64,000 nucleotides of DNA from Limnoperna fortunei (lineage: Eukaryota; Mollusca; Bivalvia; Mytilida; Modiolidae), in assembly GCA_944474755.1 (NCBI GenBank), contig OX104112.1, forward strand, positions 53,828,774 to 53,892,773. Reading direction: 5' to 3'. Within the stretch, counting starts at the first letter, position 1. Each line of letters opens with the position of its first letter. This document shows positions 1-11,345 of this stretch, one piece after another. The notes beneath the pieces are model-generated. The model made no database searches and was not told the origin of the DNA. It saw only the letters and a list, made by a program, of their open reading frames with translations. The position numbers and the translations under genes are program-made.

Positions 1-18
1 GAACCTTAATAAATACAT
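1..18. repeat. Left direct repeat of YR element
   Basis: The sequence gaaccttaataaatacat is identical to 1980-1997 and stands outside the recombinase end of the relic. It could be a terminal or split direct repeat of the element. The window edge prevents seeing how far it extends to the left. Confidence 0.5.
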
Positions 19-65
19 TTATGTTCTATTTCGTCCAACTCAACCGAACATAAAGTATTTATCCA

Positions 66-1038
66 TTAACAACAAACACATGTATAGGAACAGCCCAAAT
101 TTTTAGCGACCAGTAAACGATCAGACAAAGACTCGTTTACATATCCGTCCTTAGCGCGATCAGACTTCCACCTGCCGTGTTTTTGAAAATACGATCCTCA
201 ACACGGGAGGTGGCAGCTGCAGTTGCCCCGCCAGATATTAAACTATGCAACCCAAACATCTTTTTATCCAAACCTAAGTTTTGTGAAGATGATAATAATA
301 TTTCTCTAGCAGAAGTGTAAGATAACTTCTCACTTCTTAATTTGTACGAGTTCGAAGATTTACAAAAATACAAAGGTCGAAAAATATAATGCAAGCTATC
401 TGGTTTTATCCCGGCCATTGACAAATATGTTTCTAACATTGTTACTGGACAAGTAAAGTTGCCAGTTCTAGAGATAACGACATCTGTACCTTCCCTGTAG
501 ACATCAGTTTTGCTCTTTTCTAAAAACAGCTTCACATAATTGTCATAGAAAAATATTTAGTGCCTTTTCAGATTGGCCAATTCGTTAAACCGTAGAAAAC
601 CAGCATAACATAACAAGCACATACAAGCTATTCGCACATGCTTTCAATTAGATGTATTAGTACCATAAACTTGACCAATCGAGTCAAAATTTCTGGTGTT
701 ATAGGTTCTGTCTTTACTACAACGGATCATACAGATCCCTCCTTAACTGAAAGAACTAAATCCGATATACACGGTTTCTTAACACCTGCAAACTTATGAG
801 CCCAACGTATGGCGTAATAAGCTTCATTGATAGTACTGGTAGATTTATCAGAATTAGACAAATGAATAAGATATGAAGATACAACTACTTCTGAGGCTGG
901 TAAAGTATCAACAATATTATTGCATAAACACCACTTACAAAAAGAGTTACACATCTATACTGTCTTTGAGTATTTTCTGCTCTGGAAGTCAAACAAACAG
1001 TCGGGATCTGTTCCACCAATGGACGAAGGGATGGGTAC
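66..1038 (-). pseudogene. Tyrosine recombinase (YR) pseudogene
   Basis: A transposon integrase that would cut and rejoin DNA through a tyrosine. The N-terminal core-binding part lies around 727-1038 (SRAENTQRQY, then SYLIHLSNSDKSTSTINEA). The catalytic part lies at 66-640. Visible catalytic boxes are the first Arg in CYAGFLRFNELANL (near 580), box II as HSLISGGATAAA (near 220), HGRWKSD, and the tyrosine in KDGYV (near 150). In related elements box II reads HSLRSGGAT, so the second catalytic Arg has become Ile here. A one-base loss just before the GRWKSD box shifts the frame, a TAA follows LANLKRH, and a further shift occurs near 950. The gene is dead. Family assignment comes from motifs and is strong; the clade is not decided. 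Confidence 0.75.
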
Positions 1039-1144
1039 AGAAAAAAACGTTGTACATCTGACCAACACCCGGAAAACATCTGAAAAATCATTTGTTTGAG
1101 GTTGGCTGTGCATCTGTAGAAGAGAGCATTGCGTTGAGCAGTGG

Positions 1145-1770
1145 GCAATTTCTCCTCCAGTGCCCATACTGTTTACACTGGTGGCAGATGTCCATGGGGC
1201 ACGGTTCACGCCGTGCACCGCTTTAACGAAAAGGCTACTGCTGAATAGTAGGAGCAGGAGCTGTAGCCACTTGAAAATTGTTCGTAGAAGGTCTAGAAGA
1301 GTAGGGATGCGGCCTGCGTTCTATGGACTTTTCCTTGCGGAGCGCTCTGGACTCTGCCGAACGGATCCTTTTTTCGTCCTCTTCTTTGTCTGCTATATCA
1401 CTGGATTCGTACTCACGTACCGTAGCCCAACCACCTGCTGAATTGTCTGCAATCCTGATAAGTTTATTACGTTCCTTCAACCTATTCAGAAGGTCTGAAG
1501 AGGTGCTAGACGCGGCGAGTTGTCAGCAATCGCCAGTGAATCTTGGCCACACCCTCGACAATGCCCTCGTTGAAACGGCATTGAATTCGGTTTCCTTCTG
1601 ATTTAAATTTCAAATCGGTTTTTACACAAGTCAAAGGTATCTACCAAATCGCGTTGTGAGGCGGAATTCGTATTCTCAGTGCGATTAGATTCACTACGTG
1701 TAGGGGGCTGAGAAGGCTGGTAGTCTCGTAGCAATTCATCGTCGTTCAGATCAAGTATAGGCTCTGACAT
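1145..1770 (-). pseudogene. Gag-like zinc-knuckle pseudogene of the YR element
   Basis: Upstream part of the same element. It starts at an ATG at 1768-1770 (MSEPILDLNDDELL, acidic). A shifted frame then reads LKFKSEGNRIQCRFNEGIV, followed by RNKLIRIADNSAGGWATV and a charged stretch rich in Glu, Arg and Lys (1235-1480). A retroviral-type CCHC knuckle, CHQCKQYGHWRRNC, lies at 1145-1186 in another frame. Such zinc knuckles bind nucleic acid. The order (acidic start, helical segment, charged linker, knuckle, recombinase) matches a recurrent mollusc/cnidarian element protein known to me from general knowledge. At least three frame changes and one stop separate the pieces, so it was probably one ORF with the recombinase. 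Confidence 0.65.
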
Positions 1771-1979
1771 TTCGAAGTTTGCTGCACTGAAATCTGAGCT
1801 TCGAATGACCAGCTATGGCCTCAACCTTAATACGACAACTTTTTCCGCCTATACCCGTCATAATCTGTCCGTGCTATCACAATATGCTCACTATTAACTT
1901 GACATACGCGGATAAACATTCAAACACACCGCGACCCAAACCAATAACACAGCCATGTAAACAAATACACGTGTTCGTC

Positions 1980-1997
1980 GAACCTTAATAAATACAT
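1980..1997. repeat. Right direct repeat of YR element
   Basis: This is the second copy of gaaccttaataaatacat, 18/18 identical to window positions 1-18. It lies about 210 bases upstream of the gag-like start codon, where an element terminus could be expected. Confidence 0.5.
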
Positions 1998-2874
1998 ATA
2001 GAGATAACTCGAAAGCCAATTTCCATTGTCATAACTGAAACCTTATATATGACGAAGGATAGTCCAAATAGTAAACTACAGACATACTCGCAAAACATAA
2101 TGCAGTTTTGCACAGATACTGACTATAGGGTATTGCATGGCATAAAACTTTTGGAAAGTAATAGTTTTTAACTTTCAAAAGTATGACATCATTACGAATC
2201 TGAAGGATTCACAATGCAGCATAATTAATTATTTAAAATATTATGAGTAGTAAATACTTACTTGTATTGTTTCTACAATTCTGGACATAAAGAATATCGA
2301 CGCCAAATACAATAATTTGTTTATTTCCTTAACGCTATTTAACTTTACACGCGTCTAAAATATTGTTTCCCCAATTATGCTGTTGGTTGGAATTACATTG
2401 TCAGCAATATACATTTATGATTGGATAATAACATCATTTAAAAAAAACAATACTAAACAGTATATGTAACCAATAAAAGTATTTAAACTAATTAAACATG
2501 TGCGTGGAATCGAAAAATATAGATAAATGAAGTTAAGCTCTCCATTTTGGGGATTTGGAGATACTTTCTACTTCCAAACATTTGCACCATGTAGCTTACC
2601 AACACGCACTTTAATTCAAACTCTTACTTCACTTTTTATAAAGAAATTCAGTTTCATTCCAGTTTTTAAAGAACTAGCAATTTCCATAATTGTTTGTTTG
2701 TTTTAACAATAGTTTATTTGTCACTCTACTCAGATTTGGCAGTTCTTTCAGTCGCCACTGTTCTAATGTTAGACAAACAAATCACCAACAATACTAAAAC
2801 CATGCTGGTTCTTAAAACTTAGAAAAGATTAGAAAAGATTGCACGCAAACTTCAACATGGAGAATGATACTTAC

Positions 2875-3090
2875 ACAAGAAAAGAAAAACCTCTTTGATT
2901 ACTCGTTGAAGGTTGAAGCTATTGATATTTGTTTAGAGGATAAATCGCAAACTGGCCTCGCTCAGCAATAAGGATTTCATGAGTCAACGATAGCTCACTT
3001 ACTAAGTCCTCAAATACCGGAGTGTTATTTCGACGAATACGTTGTATCCGACACCAAAACCGATTCCAAACTGCCACAGTGACACGCATG
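2875..3090 (+). pseudogene. HTH transposase-like relic (pogo/CENP-B type), copy A
   Basis: The plus strand reads LKVEAIDICLEDKSQTGLAQQ, a stop, then GFHESTIAHLL. This resembles the N-terminal helix-turn-helix of pogo/Tigger/CENP-B-like transposases (pattern K-x-E-A-I-x-L, K-S-Q, A-x-x-x-G, ES-T-I). The paralogous segment at 11110 keeps the same motif as LAQQLGCHESTIVRL, without the stop. No DDE catalytic domain is recognisable downstream. This is a weak, motif-only call. Confidence 0.4.
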
Positions 3091-6000
3091 AATATTGTTG
3101 TCACATATTGCCGTCAAACCAAAATTGTAATGAACAGCTTCAATTTCATTTTGCCGTTTATTACACTTTCGGTTTATTTATTTAATATTTTTGACACATA
3201 AATAATTTTTGTTTACGTTTACATAACTTGTTTGTCTGTTACAATGATTTAAAACGTTTGTCATAGTATCATTTTGTCTGCAACAAAGAAGAAAGGGTTT
3301 GTAACAGAGGTTTTTTGACATGACTGATACAGCAATAACAGACTATTTTTTAAAAGAGAAAAAATGGAAAATGTCTGTTTTTACTAATACAACGAAAGTT
3401 TTTTTGAAGCAGTAAAATGTCGACTGAGTAAATGGTTACAAAGACGGCGACCATATAAACATGTATTTATCTCACTGTCAAAGAAAAATTTAGTTCAGTC
3501 ATTTACAAATATGTTTTCAATTTTTTACGGTCCACATTAGTCAGTTACAGACGGAAAATGACGGAAAGCCTGGCCGTGGACCATTGTGGGTAAATTGCTT
3601 CGTGACAGCTTATCTTCTTGCACTTATGTTTATAGAAATTGGCTATCGTTTAAAAAACTTAATTTTCTCCCCTTTTCAGTATAAATGAAATGGTATTATC
3701 TGTTTTTGCACAAGAATGGTAATAATACATGCCTATCTAGCCGAAAAGGTTATTTGCCAGAAAGAAAAATTGGTCAAATGGGACATATACCCTGATACAA
3801 ATAATAAAATGAAATTCTTATTCTATTTTTGTTTTTAATTATGCCTTGGCTTGAAAATTTGCTTTGAAAGCATAGTCAATATATTTTACATGATTCTTAT
3901 ATTTCACAAGTATGGATTATAGAAATATGGCCTTTATTTCTGGTAAACGCCGATGTGGTAAATATAGAATTTGATTTATGAATGCCCACTTTATACTTGT
4001 TATGTTTCTATGTTTTTGTCATGTCAATCTGTAAAATGTGTCTTTGTTCTTTGTTTGCTATTTCCGAAATATCTTCTGCTTTAGTTGGAATATATATATC
4101 AATGTTTAAAGGGCCTGATAATTGATTGTTCGTGCTAGAACCCGATAAAAGTATAAAACTAATTATTAGCAACTAATTCTTTATCACATCGATAAATCAT
4201 TTGTGGTCCTCTTTGTAAGAAAGTACCAATTTATACAAAATTATGTTGTACCTGCAGGTCATTTAGTTCAATCAATAGAGAATAAAACCAATTACAAAAT
4301 TTGCTTCTCCTTAACTCTAAAGTTGTTGATTTAGAATTACCAAAATCATTGAAATGATAAAACTGGGCTTTCTTTAATTTTTGGTGAAAACCTTTACAGC
4401 AACAGTTTATTTTCAGTCATTACCCTGTCACGAAATAAGCAAACAAATTGTATATTGACTTGTGGTATTTACTATACTACTATATTGAAATCTTTGTTTA
4501 TATATACTTTAATGAATTGGGTCAAGTAACTAAATTTCGTAATTATTTGACCTTAATTATGTGAGCATTTAAGGCACGCTTCTCCTTGTTTGCTCGTCAC
4601 TTGAGATTTAATGTTTTATCGTTTTTCAAATGTTGACTTCATATATTTATAGCATTATTAAGTGCATTTAACAATGTAAGGATGTAATACTAGCAGTAAA
4701 AAGACCATATTCTGTAATTGATTCATTGTTGTAATCAATACTAGCTGATATTAGATAAATAGATTGTGTACGCTACACTTAAACTTTTTATGGTATATTT
4801 ATATAATCTTTAAATAAAGTTACATGTAATTAGTTAAATCATGTTATAAAACTGGATTAAAATGTATATGTTTGACAAATTTATAATTTTTTAAATATCT
4901 TTATAAATGGATAAAATGGAAGAAATATTAGCATATGTGCAATATATTTTATATTATTTCATTCTTAAAAAAATACAAAGCACAAATAGATGTACATAAA
5001 TCAGTCAATAATTAAAAAAAAACTATTTTTATTGTCAAAATGAAATAAGTAAAATATGTCAGAAAAGTGTTTATGGTTGAATGAGGCACTTGTTACGACT
5101 ACAATTAGTCTTAGAACATGAGAATCGTGTTTGTTAAGCATTTAAAATGCTTTCAAAGGCACTAATTTTACTTTTTAAAAACAATCATTTGTTTGTGTTT
5201 TGGGCAAGTGCTAATGCATTTTTGCCTTCATTAGTACATACAATTTAGCGACAATATGTAGTGTGTAGAAAATAACGGTTCTCTGAAAAATCCGCAGACA
5301 TCAAATGGTAATAATTGCCTGTCGTAAATTCAGTTTTCTGGCCACACCGTAGCTTTGCTTTGAACAATTTATTATTTAATACGGTTATCTCCGTCCCAAT
5401 GACAGATCATGCAAGGTCCTGATTTTCGCCCAAATGGGTAGTTACACGGTATGTCATTTACAAGCACATGATTAATGCAATATATCACTAACGGTAATAT
5501 TTCCTGTCTACTATCGATCATCTTCTGCTAAAACACGTAGAGCAATTTTCATCTTTTGTAGCCGATACTGAACATACTATTATTTTTGAAATAGGATTTT
5601 TCGTAAATGAATGGTGGAACTCATTCACAATACTTGTTTTGGCCTTTCTTATTATAACCTCAGAACTGACAAAGCCCTTTCCCCTCATCGAGAGGCTCAT
5701 CAGATATTATCAACGCACTATAAAAAAATAATTTTAAGCAGTGTTTAAACTGCCCGAATGACTCTTCGATAAATTAATAGTCGGCAGCTCTGCATCGTCC
5801 AGCCCACCATAAATCTGTAAACTTTAACTCTGTCTATATATTCCTCATGTATAATGGAGGATATTTTAATGATCGATTTATAGATAAGTTGCTAAAATTG
5901 ACAAATACCTAGAACGAAAATAGTAGCAAGGTGTGTCAATATGCTTAAAATTTCACTTTCTGTGGAAAAGTATGAGTGGTCGGTTAATTTTCAGCGAATT

Positions 6001-6364
6001 GTTCCTTCGTGTAACAGGGAACAAACATAAAACCAACGTGATTATGTTCCATATTTAATTTACCTTCCGAAGAGTGTAATGTTTAATCCGGATATATTGG
6101 AATAATAAAACGTTCTAATGCCCTCTTTGGTATAATAGTAAGGTCAAGTGTTTAATGTCAATGCTACTATTTCAGCATACCGCGCAGTGTCCATTGAGGG
6201 ATAAAGCTGAAAAACTGCAGTAAAACTGGCTGTTCTTGTCAATCAAGGTTATATTCACACCTTGCTCCCAATAATGCTTGAACTTTTAATAGTAAATGGA
6301 TGACCTACTAAACACCACCAACGAATGGATCACAAAGAAATTTATAAAAGATGTTTATTATTAC

Positions 6365-6434
6365 GCAATATATATAAATATTTTTTGGTGGTGTTAATTA
6401 CAACTACCCAAAAAATATTTATATATTATATTGC
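6365..6434. repeat. AT-rich inverted repeat (hairpin)
   Basis: The arms gcaatatatataaatatttt and aaaatatttatatattatat are nearly complementary around a short spacer (ttggtggtgttaattacaac), so the stretch could fold as a cruciform. In duplication copy B only the right arm is kept (near 14596). It could be the core of a small palindromic element or a cruciform-prone site at the edge of the duplicated segment. Confidence 0.5.
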
Positions 6435-7104
6435 TTGATAATCTTAGTTTTATTCACCTGGAATAACTAGCCGTACCTTCCAAAAATAGCTTTGCATTCA
6501 AATATTCTAGCCATTTTCTGTTTGGTGTCTTTCTTGTCCTTGGACTTTTTCATTCCTCATCTTGAGTAAACAGTATTGCCGAATCACTCCTGGAACCAGT
6601 AGAGGGACAGGACGTTGCGAAAATTTTGAAGAGTATTGACGCACCATTAAAATGCGACTTGAGAACTACGGCGGCAGTAACAGACCATACTACTCCGCTG
6701 ACTGAAAATTACTCATTTAAATTTTTTGACGATTTTATAGTTGAAAATCAATAAAGCAAATGTAGCATGGTGATTCAGTCGAGAATATTCTTGGTTGGTG
6801 TGATAAAATCATTGATCTAGCATATCACCATGCTATAATTCTATGACATATCTAGGCTACCCTTACTAGGCCATTTCAATAATTGAGGTGCATATATCCG
6901 TAAACGTGACAATGGTTTTTTAGACTAGAAATTTTATTAAGGTTTTATTCCAGTTTTACAACTATGCTGCTCCTTGAAAACAGTAATTAAATTTATTGAT
7001 TGATATTGTTATTAATTGAATGATCAAATGATTTCATAATTCATTCATCTACTGAATAAAAAAATAATACTTTACTGCATCATGAACAAACTAACCATAT
7101 ATGT

Positions 7105-7360
7105 CTTTTATCGGTAATTTACTCTCTGTCACGATTATTTCGGTGATAAATACCAGTACATTGTTACTGGCTTTATCGTTAATTTACCTACCAACACTAT
7201 GAATTCTGTGATAAATAACATTACATTAATACTGACTATTAATAATTGACCTAATGATATTTTTGGTGATAAATGCTAATTTGTAACTGACTTCATCCGT
7301 AATTTACTTCCTTACCTCATACACTCACAGATAATTGCCAATATGTTATTACTGACTTTG
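7105..7360. repeat. Tandem repeat, ~65 bp unit, 4 copies
   Basis: Four diverged units, each with the plan: tttatcggtaattta, then a variable middle, then tgataaataccattacat and tactgac. Three units are about 65 bp and one is about 55 bp. This is minisatellite-like, with no function visible. Confidence 0.7.
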
Positions 7361-8282
7361 TTCCATCCAATGGGACAGAAAATTTTGTGTTGATTTTATA
7401 GCATAACAGTTTTTAATGGATTAATATGAAGTTTTAATTCATTTTCTTCATGTTTCTTCAATATTCCAGCAGCCGTATACGTCTTTTTTATGCTTTTAAA
7501 TCGGTTGAACACCACTAAAGTTTTGCGGTCGACACACACAAATTGTAGCCATTTTGATAGTAATGTATGTCACTTTAAAATTGTAAAAAATTAAATACAT
7601 ACGGTAGTTTGTTTTCTTGAGTTAAAGGGTAATACATATTATTAAAACGCTGCTCACTGGATGGGAAAAAGTCAAACACCCATCTATCAATTTGTCTTTC
7701 TATCATGCAAGTAAAATAAAAAACAAAAAGACAGTTACATGTATATCCAAGCGGAAAGATAAATACACGGCCGACACAATAAAAGACAGCAAAAAAGACA
7801 AACAATAAAACCCCAAAACAAACACTAAACAAAAATAAAAAAGTATCATGTAAAAACTTAACGCAAAATTCAATGCTAACTCAAAGGTTTGCAGCTATTG
7901 CACCCAATTAGGTATAGTGTTAATAGAGGTCATTGTAACAGTAACGTAATAGCAGCAGTTTATTAGAAATTATCTGTCTTAAGACGAGCGTCAATATTGC
8001 TTCATGTGCATGTCGCAAAATATACAATTTTCCGGATAAGCATAAAATTTAAGCCTCATACGTTGGTTAAGTTTTTGAACATGTTTCTAAGGCCCGTACA
8101 CAGAAACGTATACATTTTCTTATAGTGTACCCATATTGCTTTTATACTGTAGAGATAGCGCCTAAATGTATATATTTAAAAAAAACAAGTAAAAAGCCTT
8201 TCTGGCTGATTTCTGGGAGTACAATTTTGAATCATATTTTAATGATACAATTTTGTCACAAACACATATTCCTTTCGACGGA

Positions 8283-8518
8283 CAATCAGATCAGCAGTCA
8301 AGGGTCCATATGTTATCTCTGCTGTTTCTAAGGCTTCTATTTGTGGAGCCAAGTTCCATGCAGCTTCGAGACTTTTGTATATCAGAAAGCTCATTGTAAT
8401 CCCTGGCAAAGTTCTCCGTACCTAAACAGCACTCAGTACCTGGATAATTGTAGACAGACTCAGAGTTGGTCTGTCTATTTCCAAAGTTAGTAAATCATTT
8501 GTAAACTTCTCAAGTCCT
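8283..8518 (-). other. Unrecognised coding-like trace
   Basis: One minus-strand frame reads about 77 codons with a single stop, starting GLEKFTNDLLTLEIDRPTL and, after the stop, continuing with SFLIYKSLEAAWNLAPQ. Composition looks more protein-like than the AT-rich surroundings, but I do not recognise a family and there is no start or clear splice site. It may be an exon or transposon relic, or chance. Confidence 0.2.
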
Positions 8519-11109
8519 AAATATAAATGATTAATTGCTTGAGGGTCGTGAATTAATCAATAAATTTACGAATCAATTAATCCATTAATTTTTTCCGGCA
8601 AGATATTGAAATGTGATAAAAACCGGTATAAAAAAGGAAAGAAAAAAGGGAATTTGAACTAATGGAAATAAAAACAACAATCTCCAAAGAGAAACAGCGG
8701 AAATTAAAGACTAGCAGCATGAGCATTAGTAAACACTGGTAGTAACTCAAATACTAAAGAAAGATTAGCAGTTCTTGTAGCAGGTAAGGCTACGATGTGT
8801 AATTGTTAAAGTAACGCACGTTTGACATTTTATTAGAAGATATCAGTCTTAAAAAATTAGTTTTTTCGATTGGAGATATTTGAAAAATCGAGCACAATAA
8901 ATTAAGTTACAAAGGGTTTATAGTAGTTGTCTATAAGCGAGTCAAAGAAAGTTAGAAATGCTCAAAAGAGAAATCAAAAAGCTATTGAGCTGAATTATAG
9001 TTATTAACTTTTCTGTTTCCTAGTTGCCAAAAAGATGGCGACCGTACAACACAATACACAGTCCATTAAATACCTTTCATTTGACGCGCAAAAATTCTAG
9101 ATTTATACATTAAACATGTTAAACACAAATTTAACAACAACACATGCACTACATGATTTCGGAGGCCAAGTTGTGTAGGTTGTTAATTATCTACTATTGA
9201 CCATTGTGTCTTTCCGAGTTCAAGAACTAGCGAGGTAGTCTCCACTCCAGCAATTATCTACAAGGATGGACTGTTTTCTGAAGGTTGGAATTTCTCACAG
9301 ATTACTCTAATAAAAACTGTTGAAGTATAGCTGAAAATTTCTACAAGAGACGTAAAACACAATTTACATGCAAAATTCATTCGCATGTAATGTGTTGTCC
9401 GAACTTGTAACATCATCATAATACAGCTGCAAACAACTTAAATTACATGACATGCAATGTTCCATAAAATCTGACACCTATAGATGTCTAAAGGCACGAA
9501 AACTTAAATAAGTGATTTTTATGCATTAGAGTTGTGTTTATCTCCCTTTGAAGGGAAAGCGTATAAAAATCCATAAAATATTGTAGAAATGAACACCCGT
9601 TACTATGTTTGTCGTGATTGAAATCGGAATCAGTAGAAATTAACTAATGGTCTCTGTCTAATAAAAAGACAGCATTGATTTGCATTAAGTAAAATAATTG
9701 TAATTCACACATTTCTATTTGGTTGCCTTCTACCGTCGTTTGTAAAACTATGGCATAGTTGACCATTTTAGGTCTTTGAATATAACTAACTGGCATCCCA
9801 ACACAAAAATCTGTAATTATTATTATTTTACTTTTCTTTTATTTATCACTACTCTGTCCGGAATTTAAAAAAATAAAATTATATGTAATAGCCAAGTTAC
9901 ATAGTCAGTACCGAAACCTAATATATGACGGAGAATAATCTATGCCCAATTTCGAAAATGAAACAGAAAATGTCGTAATAACAGAACAAATGATCAGAAA
10001 TGAAAGAAAACAATACCAGAAATGAATTCAAATTGTCGTAAATGAAATGCAATGCGATTTGATCTATCCAATCTAACTGTTAATTTTCCAGTAAATTAAA
10101 TAAATCGCTTGCTTTTCTTTTGAAATAAAATTTCAATCATTTGAAATAATTCTTTTTCCAATTTCGCAAAATACTGTTGTCTAAAAATCCTATACAAAAA
10201 AAATAATTTATATGTAGTTATATTTTGTCTGGAATATATGGTTTAACTTATTTAAAATTTAAAGTTCGTTTATACACTTCTGTATAACTAAATGTCAACT
10301 ACGGACATACTAGCAAATCATAGATGCAGTTTTGCACAGATACAAGGGTATTGCATGGCGTACAACTTTTGGAAAGTACTTATTTTTAAAACTTTCAAAC
10401 GTATGATATCAATACGAATCTGAAGGATTTACACTGCAGCATAATTTACTATTTAAAAAAACTTAGGAGTAAATTACTTACTTGTATTGTTTCTATAATT
10501 CTTGACATAAAGACTATCGATGCCAAATAAAATAACTTGTTTATTTCCATAACGCTGTTTAACTTTACCAGGCGTCTAAAATACTGTTTCCACAATTATG
10601 CTGTAGGTTGAAATTACATTGCCAGCAATATACATTTATGATTGGATAAAAACATCATTTAAAAAAAAATCAATGTTCGAATTGTATTAAAGATGAAGTG
10701 TTTAACAATACTAAGCAGTATATGTAACCAATGAAAGTATTTAACTAATTAAACATGTGAGTATCGCAAATAGATAAATGCAGTTCAGCTCTCCATTTTG
10801 GGGATTTGGAGAGACTTTACATTTTCAAATATTGTCACCATGTACGTAAGAAACAAACACTTTAATTTAAATTCTTACTTTATTTTTTTTAAGGAACTCA
10901 GTTTCATTAGAGTTTAAAAAAACAAGAAATTTCTATCATTGTTTGTATTTTTAACAATAATTAAAATGTTTATTTATTTGTCACTCTACAGTTCTTTCAA
11001 TCGCCACTGTTTTAATGTTAGACAAACACATTACCAACAATACTAAAACTATGCCAGTTACAACTGATGAAGATTGCACGCACCCTTCAACATGCAGAAT
11101 GATTCTTAC

Positions 11110-11345
11110 GCAAGAAAAGATAAGCCTCTATATGATTCCCCGTTTCAAGATTGAAGCTATTGATATGTTTTAAGAAGATAAGTCGCAACTCGGCCTCGCT
11201 CAGCAATTAGGTTGTCATGAGTCAACGATAGTTCGCTTACAAAGTCCTCTATGTGCTACAAGAGGAGTAGTTTGTCCTCAAACACCGCGTGTTAACTTCG
11301 ACGAATATGTCGTATCCGGCACCAAAACCGATTACAAACTGTCTC
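11110..11345 (+). pseudogene. HTH transposase-like relic (pogo/CENP-B type), copy B
   Basis: Paralogue of the relic at 2875. The plus strand reads KIEAIDMF, a stop, then EDKSQLGLAQQLGCHESTI, followed by FDEYVVSGTKTDYKL, which is shared with copy A (FDEYVVSDTKTDSKL). Keeping the same frame in both copies supports an ancient coding origin. No catalytic domain is visible. Confidence 0.4.

Larger units (their letters stand above)
1..1997 (-). mobile_element. Decayed gag-like + tyrosine-recombinase element
   Basis: A minus-strand element remnant. Reading from about 1770 down to 66 it shows an acidic N-terminal segment, a gag-like basic/helical segment, a CCHC zinc knuckle, then the two domains of a tyrosine recombinase. 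An 18-bp sequence (gaaccttaataaatacat) occurs at 1-18 and again at 1980-1997, so the coding relic is bracketed by direct repeats. This fits a YR-type mobile element (DIRS/Ngaro or Crypton-related), but I see no reverse transcriptase between the parts, so the class stays open. Several frameshifts and stops make it non-functional. The left end is cut by the window edge, so the left repeat may be longer. Confidence 0.7.
2010..6480. repeat. Segmental duplication 1, copy A
   Basis: A segment of about 4.4 kb that recurs in the same orientation at 9890-14675. Shared landmarks in order are: gcagttttgcacagatac (2101 and 10323), the tttggggatttggaga motif (2548 and 10798), the HTH-like relic (2875 and 11110), a long AT-rich stretch, and aaaaatatttatatat (6411 and 14596). 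Divergence is moderate, with many small indels. No intact gene is visible; open frames here are short and not shared between the copies. Copy A has a degenerate SINE-like piece near 6200-6270 that I do not see in copy B. Confidence 0.85.
6481..9889. other. Intergenic, no gene recognised
   Basis: AT-rich sequence between the two copies of duplication 1. It holds a tandem repeat (7105-7360) and a weak coding-like trace on the minus strand (8283-8518). Other open frames are short and show no recognisable domain. Confidence 0.6.
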
